NCBI GenBank assembly: GCA_946183385.1
Contig: CAMHBN010000115.1
Location: forward strand, 1-6,291
DNA: 6,291 bases
Direction of reading: 5' to 3'
Source: an uncultured Ruminococcus sp.
GTDB lineage: Bacteria; Bacillota; Clostridia; Oscillospirales; Ruminococcaceae
This document shows, piece by piece, positions 1-4,909 of the stretch (positions are counted from its first letter, which is position 1; the number at the start of each line of letters is the position of its first letter). The notes beneath the pieces were generated by a model. That model was not told the DNA's origin. It searched no databases and saw only the letters and a program-made list of their open reading frames with translations. Both the position numbers and the translations under genes were made by a program.

Positions 1-52
1 AAATCATGATGCCCCTTGAGGGACGTGGGTTCGAATCCCACCCACTGCGCCA
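1..52 (+). tRNA. 3' part of a class II tRNA (Leu or Ser), truncated by the window edge
   Basis: The window opens inside a tRNA. Visible in order are the 3' end of the anticodon loop and stem (AAA then TCATG, 1-8), a long variable arm (9-24, pairing through CCC/GGG), a T stem GTGGG/CCCAC (25-29 and 37-41) with loop TTCGAAT, the 3' acceptor strand CCACTGC (42-48), G49 as the discriminator, and an encoded CCA (50-52). A long variable arm means Leu, Ser or, less often, Tyr. The last anticodon base appears to be A, so the codons begin with U (UUR Leu or UCN Ser). The inferred acceptor start GCAGTGG and the CATGA-type anticodon stem look Leu-like (CAA or UAA anticodon). A discriminator G is more typical of bacterial Ser. 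Identity stays open because the anticodon lies outside the window. Confidence 0.9.
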
Positions 53-81
53 GCGGCGGGGTGTCTCCGCAGCCAGTTTCG

Positions 82-112
82 CGCCTCACTTGTTAGTGGG
101 GCGGTAGTTTTT
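82..112 (+). terminator. Probable intrinsic terminator of the tRNA transcript
   Basis: CGCCTCAC (82-89) pairs with GTGGGGCG (96-103) over eight pairs, including one G-T, around the loop TTGTTA. A T-run follows at 108-112 after a four-base gap. Thirty bases beyond the tRNA CCA is a sensible place to stop tRNA transcription. The gap between stem and T-run makes it slightly imperfect. Confidence 0.6.
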
Positions 113-178
113 ATCCGCGTATGGAAATCATCTATTTCGTACAGCTTACACAGTGCCAAGCAGGCGCACGCGGTTCGA

Positions 179-197
179 GGTTCAGTTTTTCTGAGCC
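179..197. repeat. T-loop hairpin, copy 1
   Basis: GGTTCAG (179-185) pairs with CTGAGCC (191-197) around a TTTTT loop. The sequence ACGGATTTTTA follows, so it might act as a weak terminator, but the T-run is separated from the stem. Its core TTCAGTTTTTCTGA nearly recurs in the hairpin at 234-261. Confidence 0.5.
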
Positions 198-233
198 ACG
201 GATTTTTACACGTATCATTAAATATGTACAATT

Positions 234-261
234 ATGCGTTTCAGTTTTTACTGAAGCGCGT
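234..261. repeat. T-loop hairpin, copy 2
   Basis: GCGTTTCAG (236-244) pairs with CTGAAGCGC (251-259) around TTTTTA. The stem can extend by two weaker pairs to 234 and 261. The following TTCTTAT is only loosely T-rich. The core matches copy 1, so this is a directly repeated hairpin. A tandem terminator or a structured transcript end are both possible. Confidence 0.5.
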
Positions 262-335
262 TTCTTATAAGACCTCAAATTACATATTAAATTGAAATAT
301 TACACATATACATAAAAATATCTCACATTACTTCG

Positions 336-364
336 TTGACATTTTTCTCAAAATGTGTTAAAAT
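336..364 (+). promoter_or_regulatory. Strong vegetative-type promoter of the LRR-transglutaminase-dockerin gene
   Basis: TTGACA (336-341) is a perfect -35 box. A 17-base spacer separates it from TAAAAT (359-364), a one-mismatch -10 box. TG at 356-357 forms an extended -10. Transcription should begin near 371, giving a leader of roughly 38 bases. A perfect 10-base palindrome, TGTTGCAACA (371-380), sits at the expected start site and might be an operator or a stem in the leader. Confidence 0.85.
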
Positions 365-393
365 AATATATGTTGCAACAAATTTAATATATG

Positions 394-399
394 AAGGAG
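394..399 (+). promoter_or_regulatory. Ribosome binding site that sets the start at 409
   Basis: AAGGAG lies nine bases before the ATG at 409. An upstream in-frame ATG at 391 overlaps this site and has no ribosome binding site of its own. The gene therefore starts at 409, six codons inside the longest open frame. Confidence 0.85.
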
Positions 400-408
400 A
401 ATTGGACT

Positions 409-2028
409 ATGCACTTTAAGTTTAATTCAAAGAAGATTGTATCATCTGCTCTCGCGTTTACTATGTTATCAACAGCTGTAATCTCATCGGATTCATTGCC
501 GCTGAAGAAGCTTATACCGACAACTGCGATCTCAGCATCAGCTGCATATTCTTATGGCAGCTGGGAGTATGAGATATTATCAAGATATACAATAAGACTC
601 ACCAAATATACAGGCAGTTCGAGCTATGTATATATTCCCGAATCACTGAACGGACGTACAGTAAAGGAACTCGGAAATGGCATTTTTGCTGATAACTCGA
701 CTATAAGGACTGTTTCTATCCCGAGAGGTATCACTGCGATACCCGATGAGGCTTTCATCCGCTGTGATAACCTCAGAACGGTAAATCTTCCTCCGACGAT
801 TAAAACTATCGGTTTTGAAGCATTCAGAGGAACAGGTATTGAGTCGATCTATCTTCCGAATTCGCTCGTAACGCTCGGAGGCGGTGCTTTTTACCTTTGT
901 TCAAATCTGAAAACAGTAAATATTCCGTCATGTGAAACCATAGAAGATCGCGCATTTATGCGTTGTCCCAAGCTGACTGAATTGACCCTTCCTTCAAATT
1001 TAAAGAGATTGGGTAAAGAGATATTTATATACTCTCCCGTGACAAGTGTTACTCTCACTAATACGAACACAAGAAATTTCAGTACAGACTACATGGCACT
1101 GTACGGCAGCAATACTCTCACTAATATAAATGTACCCAACGCTGATATATTTGGCATTCTTCTCAGAGACCGAGCTCTTGCAAAATGTACTGAATTAAAA
1201 AATGTAAACGGTTCATCTCTCGTACAGTTCACAAGCTCAAGATTCGGTCCCTACACACAGCCCTACATCCGTTCGGACTACTTTGCTCAGATTCAGAAGT
1301 ATTTTGAGAAGGTTGACGAAGACAGAATAGGCTTCTTTGAAAGATACTTTGATGCCGAGCTTGGATACATTGTTATGGACGTTGCAGGCTCCTGCAGAAC
1401 TGAGGGTCAAACGATCAAAGCACTTCACGACTGGCTCTGCAAAAAGGTAGATTATGACTGGAATCCCGACGGAACAGAAAACAACTCCATATACAATCAC
1501 GTTGATTCATCTGCGTTCATGAGAAATAAGACGATATGCGACGGATATGCACGTGCATTGAAGCTTCTGTTTGACAAAGCCGGCATTGAATCATATTTTA
1601 CGCATTCATCATCTCATGCATGGGTAATTGTCAAGTGCGGTGACTACTATTTCCACCTCGACGCTTGTCACGATGATGATCCGAACGGTACGGTATATGA
1701 CCACTTCCTCAAATCCGATGCTGACATCCGGAGGTGCGAGCACGGTCATGTCGACTGGGAAACATCAAACGCAACTAACATGAATTACCCTGCTTCAAGA
1801 ATAAAATCAGGCTACATTTACGGAACTCCTACCTGCTTCTATTCTCTTGGTGATGCAAACAGAGACGGTAAGGTAGACAGCTACGACGCTGAGCTTATGG
1901 AGGGCATTATAAATGGCAGACCTAAGTCAAAGTATTTTGACGGAACCCTTGCTGATGCCGACCTCGACGGAGAGATCACAATGAATGACGTAAGAGCTAT
2001 CAGAGAAATAGCTGCACAGTATAAATAA
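409..2028 (+). CDS. Secreted BspA-type LRR / transglutaminase-like / dockerin type I protein
   Basis: This is a predicted exported protein of 539 residues. Residues 1-45 look like a signal peptide: basic N-terminus, hydrophobic 10-25, possible cleavage after ISASA at 45. Residues about 85-250 hold five or six BspA/LRR_5-type repeats, seen as recurring AF..C..L..V.LP..L..I units. Residues about 330-440 form a transglutaminase-like (papain-fold) domain with Cys377 (TICDGYA), His403 (SHAWV) and Asp418 (LDACHD) in the expected order. Residues 481-539 are a type I dockerin with two calcium loops, D482-x-N484-x-D486 to D493 and D516-x-D518-x-D520 to D527. Dockerins dock onto cohesins of cellulosome scaffoldins, so the protein is probably held on a cell-surface complex. 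Repeats may bind protein or carbohydrate; the catalytic domain may be a protease or crosslinking enzyme. Substrate is unknown. It is monocistronic, with its own promoter and terminator. Domain calls rest on motifs read by eye; the general architecture is known among ruminococcal dockerin proteins. Confidence 0.92.
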   Translation: MHFKFNSKKIVSSALAFTMLSTAVISSDSLPLKKLIPTTAISASAAYSYGSWEYEILSRYTIRLTKYTGSSSYVYIPESLNGRTVKELGNGIFADNSTIRTVSIPRGITAIPDEAFIRCDNLRTVNLPPTIKTIGFEAFRGTGIESIYLPNSLVTLGGGAFYLCSNLKTVNIPSCETIEDRAFMRCPKLTELTLPSNLKRLGKEIFIYSPVTSVTLTNTNTRNFSTDYMALYGSNTLTNINVPNADIFGILLRDRALAKCTELKNVNGSSLVQFTSSRFGPYTQPYIRSDYFAQIQKYFEKVDEDRIGFFERYFDAELGYIVMDVAGSCRTEGQTIKALHDWLCKKVDYDWNPDGTENNSIYNHVDSSAFMRNKTICDGYARALKLLFDKAGIESYFTHSSSHAWVIVKCGDYYFHLDACHDDDPNGTVYDHFLKSDADIRRCEHGHVDWETSNATNMNYPASRIKSGYIYGTPTCFYSLGDANRDGKVDSYDAELMEGIINGRPKSKYFDGTLADADLDGEITMNDVRAIREIAAQYK

Positions 2029-2042
2029 TCGGAATACTGCCC

Positions 2043-2076
2043 AAAAAAGCTCCTATCGCTTGATAGGAGCTTTTTT
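2043..2076. terminator. Bidirectional intrinsic terminator between convergent genes
   Basis: A perfect inverted repeat has arms 2043-2057 and 2062-2076 around the loop GCTT. The GC-containing core GCTCCTATC/GATAGGAGC is flanked by AAAAAA on the left and TTTTTT on the right, so each strand reads a stem followed by a U-tract. It lies 14 bases past the stop of the dockerin-protein gene and four bases past the stop of the histidine kinase gene on the other strand. It therefore probably ends both transcripts. Confidence 0.95.
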
Positions 2077-2080
2077 GTAT

Positions 2081-3817
2081 TCAGAAACGTATAGTCGCGG
2101 TAAACTTTTTTTCCTTGCAGCTCACACTGAGAGCGAAGCCGTTTCTTTCCGCGGCAGACAATGCTATAGCCAGTCCGAGCCCGTGACTTCTCTTGTCACT
2201 GCGAGCCTTATCCCCTTTTGCGAACGGCATAAGCAGGTCCTTGGTATCTACGTTTACGGACACGTCATTGACTATGCTCAGCCTCTTACTGTCGGCTGTC
2301 ACGGTGATAAAACCGTCATCGCGGGTATACTTCACCGCGTTTGAGATGAGGTTCTCGACAGCCGCCGCGAGGACGTCCTCGTCCGCACTGACCTCGCCGC
2401 CGAGCTCGGTTTTCAGCTCTATATTTCTCTCATCGAGCGCCGCGCGGTACTTATCGAGAAGTCGCTCTGTCAATGCCTTTATATCAACGTTCGTTTTATT
2501 CGGCTTTTTCATCTGCTCATTCTCGCTGAGCTCCAGCGTCTTTGCGATGATATCGTCCGTGTAGGAGACATTGTTCATAATCGAGTTGATATATTTCAGC
2601 TCCTTTTCGCTTCCGCTGTCCTTTCGGAGCTCCTGCAGGTTCTCGGCATAGCCGCCGATGACAGCGAGCGGAGTTTTCAGGTCGTGGGCGAGATTGTTTA
2701 TCAGGCTGCGCTGGTAGTCCTCGAAGGCATACTGTGCCTTGTTCTTGATACTTCTGCTCCAGCAGCGGATGAAGGCGATGATAGTCATGAATCCGAGCAG
2801 CTTAGCAAGTACTACTATCAATCTTCCCCACGAGCTAATATGAGAAAAATCGTTGTCGAGGTAAACGCACAAGCTGATATCATCAAGGCTGGTGACTATC
2901 CTTTTTATTGTACAGGACTCTAAATGTGTATTTATCGGAACTGCATCTCCGAATCCTCCACCCATATGACGCTTGCTTAGGTAATAGTCGAGGCTCTCTC
3001 CGCATTTATCATACAACTCGTCGAACTCCGCAGGATCACAGCCAAATAGTCCTTCATGTTGTCCAATATCATCATTATTACGTGGATATCCGTTTTTATT
3101 CAAGACTAACAGTTCGTATCCATCTATGTCTGCATCTATCTGAACATAGTATTCTTCCAATGTGGTTATACTTTTTTCCCAGTTGTAATCCAGGAAACCG
3201 TTATCCTGTTTTACTAACCGAACTCTCATTGTATGCGGTATCATTTTTCTCTCGGTCTTATTGATGTAAAGGCTTGAAATATCGGTCTCGCAGGTCGTAT
3301 AATCATCCACCTTGCTGAGGGCATCGTTATAGACCTTAGTCAGTTCCGGAATATTATACTCCGTCGGGTCACAGCTGTAATAACGGTCATCCTTTGAGTC
3401 TTCGCTCCAGCTTATATCAACGATAAATTTTGCACGGTTTGAAGCGATTATGTTTCCGCCGTTATCGAAGAGAAAAGAAGCGGACTTGCACGTCGGATGG
3501 ACCCACCCTTTCGGGTTTAAGTATCCATAAGGAGCGAAAGTATCTATATTACCGTATAAACTCATAAACACTTCATCGGGTATTCTCTTTTCCGAATTTG
3601 TTTTTTTGGAATATGTACTTTCCTCATATTGGGTAATAAATGCATTTATCGAATCAAGCTCTATATAGAGCTCTTCTATGTCAAGCATCAGAAACGCATA
3701 TCCTCCGATAAGCATCGTTACTATAACAGGCAGTATCATCGCCTTGGCGAACATCCTTAAAAAGGTCGTGCGTTTGGGCTTGCGAACCCTCCTGCGTCTG
3801 AAAAGCTTCTTTAGCAT
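2081..3817 (-). CDS. Membrane sensor histidine kinase of a two-component system
   Basis: This 578-residue kinase should sense an external signal and phosphorylate the response regulator encoded just upstream. A very basic N-terminus (RRRRVRK) precedes TM1 (about 26-45). Residues 46-332 form a large extracytoplasmic region I do not recognise. TM2 spans about 333-350. Next comes the HisKA H-box with His378 in NNLAHDLKTP, then a HATPase region with an N-box (N489 and N493 in ENLISNAVKY), an F-box (PFAKGD) and a G2 box (G546-L-G-L). The usual G1 motif D-x-G-x-G is not visible; the region reads IVNDVSVNVDTKD instead. A GTG at 3826 would overlap the regulator's stop as GTGA, but AAGGAG is directly against it. 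The ATG at 3817 has AAGGAG eight bases away and is preferred, leaving a five-base gap. The sensor-encoding part is clearly more AT-rich than the kinase core. Confidence 0.93.
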   Translation of the reverse strand: MLKKLFRRRRVRKPKRTTFLRMFAKAMILPVIVTMLIGGYAFLMLDIEELYIELDSINAFITQYEESTYSKKTNSEKRIPDEVFMSLYGNIDTFAPYGYLNPKGWVHPTCKSASFLFDNGGNIIASNRAKFIVDISWSEDSKDDRYYSCDPTEYNIPELTKVYNDALSKVDDYTTCETDISSLYINKTERKMIPHTMRVRLVKQDNGFLDYNWEKSITTLEEYYVQIDADIDGYELLVLNKNGYPRNNDDIGQHEGLFGCDPAEFDELYDKCGESLDYYLSKRHMGGGFGDAVPINTHLESCTIKRIVTSLDDISLCVYLDNDFSHISSWGRLIVVLAKLLGFMTIIAFIRCWSRSIKNKAQYAFEDYQRSLINNLAHDLKTPLAVIGGYAENLQELRKDSGSEKELKYINSIMNNVSYTDDIIAKTLELSENEQMKKPNKTNVDIKALTERLLDKYRAALDERNIELKTELGGEVSADEDVLAAAVENLISNAVKYTRDDGFITVTADSKRLSIVNDVSVNVDTKDLLMPFAKGDKARSDKRSHGLGLAIALSAAERNGFALSVSCKEKKFTATIRF

Positions 3818-3822
3818 TCTGC

Positions 3823-4497
3823 TCACTCCTTCGTCAGCTTATACCCCCGTCCCACGAGCGTCTTTATCTGCGAGCCTGCGCTTCCGAGGGCTTTTCTCAG
3901 TTTCTTGATATGATTGTCCACGACGCGGTCGCTGCCGAAATAATCGCAGCCCCAGACCTTGTCGAGGAGGGTATCGCGTGTGACGACCCAGTCCTGATGC
4001 TCGAGCAGATACCGAAGTATCGCGAATTCCTTCGGCGGGAGCTCGATCTCCTTTTCGTCCGCGAAGCATCTCAGCGTTCTTTTATCCAGAGCGATAGCAC
4101 CGCAGGTCAGCTTGGAGTTCACATCATTACCTGCGCGGCGGACAAGAGCCTCGCACTTGCTGTACAGCACCGACAGCAGGAAGGGCTTGACGATGTAGTC
4201 ATCACAGCCGATATCGTAGCCGCTGAGGATATCCTCCTCGCGGCCGCGCGCGGTGATGAAGACAACGGGAATGTCGCTCTTTCTGCGGAGCTGCCTGCAC
4301 AGCGTGAAGCCGTCTATCTCGGGGAGCATGATATCAAGCAGGACAAGGTCATAACCCTCGAGCCCGCCGCTTATCATATCGAGAGCGTCGCCGCCGTTCA
4401 TCACAGCCACGACTTCCGTGCCCTTGTTTCCGAAATATTCCTGAATGATATCACATATCTCTGCGTCATCCTCAACAAGAAAGATCCTATTCATCAT
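3823..4497 (-). CDS. OmpR/PhoB-family response regulator
   Basis: This 224-residue cytoplasmic transcription factor has a length normal for the family. The receiver domain (about 3-115) shows the acidic pair D10-D11, phosphoacceptor Asp55 in LLDIMLP, switch Thr82 in FITARG and Lys104 in VKPF. All key residues are intact. The C-terminal winged-helix DNA-binding domain (about 128-222) carries the typical LPPKEFAIL, VVDNHIKKLRKAL and GRGYKL segments. The start ATG at 4497 is followed directly by a second ATG; AAGGAG (4505-4510) lies seven bases upstream of the first. It is the first gene of a two-gene operon with the histidine kinase, driven by a consensus promoter at 4571-4599. Its targets are unknown; autoregulation or control of the divergent phosphoesterase gene is possible given the shared intergenic region. 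Confidence 0.95.
   Translation of the reverse strand: MMNRIFLVEDDAEICDIIQEYFGNKGTEVVAVMNGGDALDMISGGLEGYDLVLLDIMLPEIDGFTLCRQLRRKSDIPVVFITARGREEDILSGYDIGCDDYIVKPFLLSVLYSKCEALVRRAGNDVNSKLTCGAIALDKRTLRCFADEKEIELPPKEFAILRYLLEHQDWVVTRDTLLDKVWGCDYFGSDRVVDNHIKKLRKALGSAGSQIKTLVGRGYKLTKE
3826..3831 (-). promoter_or_regulatory. Ribosome binding site that sets the histidine kinase start
   Basis: On the minus strand AAGGAG sits at the very end of the response regulator gene. It is eight bases before ATG 3817-3815 and directly abuts the alternative GTG (3826-3824). Spacing favours ATG. Because the site lies within the upstream coding sequence, the kinase is probably translated in coupling with the regulator. 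Confidence 0.75.
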
Positions 4498-4570
4498 TTG
4501 TGCTCTCCTTACTCTGTGATTACAGTATAACCCGCTAATGTATCCTTTTTATGTCCTTGATATATTTTTT

Positions 4571-4599
4571 ATTATATCCTCAATATTTTATTTTGTCAA
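4571..4599 (-). promoter_or_regulatory. Consensus promoter of the response regulator-kinase operon
   Basis: On the minus strand TTGACA (4599-4594) and TATAAT (4576-4571) are both perfect and separated by exactly 17 bases. Transcription should start near 4564, giving a leader of about 66 bases. The leader holds no evident hairpin or small gene, only AAGGA-like motifs before the true ribosome binding site at 4510-4505. The -35 box lies one base from the nearer arm of the dyad at 4601-4625. Confidence 0.88.
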
Positions 4600-4600
4600 A

Positions 4601-4625
4601 CACGCAAGCCAAACTATGCTGCGTG
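4601..4625. promoter_or_regulatory. Candidate operator dyad between divergent promoters
   Basis: CACGCA (4601-4606) and TGCGTG (4620-4625) are perfect inverted half-sites separated by 13 bases. The left arm abuts the -35 box of the minus-strand promoter. The right arm lies 16 bases before the -35 box of the plus-strand promoter. This position suits a regulator acting on both. The sequence gives no proof of binding. A six-base stem followed by CTTTTTA could instead be read as a weak hairpin. Confidence 0.4.
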
Positions 4626-4641
4626 CTTTTTACACGGTAAC

Positions 4642-4671
4642 TTGACAATGTATGCGACAATAAAGTATAAT
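4642..4671 (+). promoter_or_regulatory. Consensus promoter reading towards the metallophosphoesterase
   Basis: TTGACA (4642-4647) and TATAAT (4666-4671) are both perfect, with an 18-base spacer. Transcription should start near 4678. The first well-supported canonical start codon downstream is ATG 4903, leaving about 225 bases that look like coding sequence without a usable start. Confidence 0.85.
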
Positions 4672-4683
4672 AAATTTTAGAAA

Positions 4684-4909
4684 TTGTTTTCTCACCGAAG
4701 AAAGAAGGCCGAAGAATAATAAGCCCGTCGAACGGTCAAACAGCAAGATAAAAACGTATGTTGACCTGCTCTTTGACGACATTCCTTACTCCGAGAAAGT
4801 TACAGAAGCTCAGTCAAAGATAGAAGCTGCACTCAGCAGCGAATTTGATAGGGCAAAAACAGACAGGCACGAAGACGAAGCTCTCGAGGAGCTGCTCGCG
4901 AAATGCTGA
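4684..4909 (+). pseudogene. Start-less coding remnant, permease-prefix-like, probably the broken 5' part of the next gene
   Basis: The frame ending at TGA 4907-4909 is open back to 4664 and reads as an acidic helical protein, with TYVDLLFDDIP, EAQSKIEAALSSEF and EDEALEELLAK as key segments. I think this resembles the short permease-prefix type domain of Firmicutes, but that rests on memory of the family pattern. The frame has no ATG, GTG or TTG. A TTG at 4684 in another frame encodes FSHRRKKAEE and then meets TAA at 4717; skipping one base there would join it to NKPVERSNSKIKTYVDLL. At the 3' end the stop overlaps the phosphoesterase ATG (ATGCTGA). Removing one A at 4901-4903 would instead continue the frame. 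AAGAAGG-like sequence (4702-4708) could be a ribosome binding site. Alternatives are a non-standard start codon or assembly errors. Confidence 0.45.

Larger units (their letters stand above)
53..335. other. Gene-free spacer between the tRNA and the dockerin-protein promoter
   Basis: No plausible protein gene is seen on either strand. The left part (53-200) is mixed composition and holds the tRNA terminator plus a short inverted repeat, CCGCGT (115-120) with ACGCGG (168-173). From about 200 rightwards it becomes very AT-rich. Two T-loop hairpins at 179-197 and 234-261 share a core motif. From 262 to 335 there is only AT-rich sequence with no recognisable site. Confidence 0.6.

Noticed and set aside
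1..52. tRNA 3' end as the attachment site of an integrated element
   Set aside because: No integrase and no second copy of the tRNA 3' end were seen in the window.
4..231. A 75-codon minus-strand open frame overlapping the tRNA
   Set aside because: Its C-terminal GGIRTHVPQGAS is the well-known spurious translation of the antisense of a tRNA T arm and variable arm, and there is no ribosome binding site or promoter.
391..408. Start of the dockerin protein at ATG 391
   Set aside because: The AAGGAG site lies inside these codons and is correctly spaced for ATG 409 instead; the basic, then hydrophobic signal peptide also begins there.
3910..4530. A 206-codon plus-strand open frame opposite the response regulator
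   Set aside because: It lies almost entirely antisense to a textbook receiver plus winged-helix gene, has no recognisable motifs, and is explained by GC-rich codon bias on the other strand.
4601..4631. Plus-strand terminator formed by CACGCA/TGCGTG followed by CTTTTTA
   Set aside because: The stem has only six pairs and a 13-base loop, and no plus-strand gene ends nearby. A role as operator between divergent promoters fits the position better, though this is unproven.
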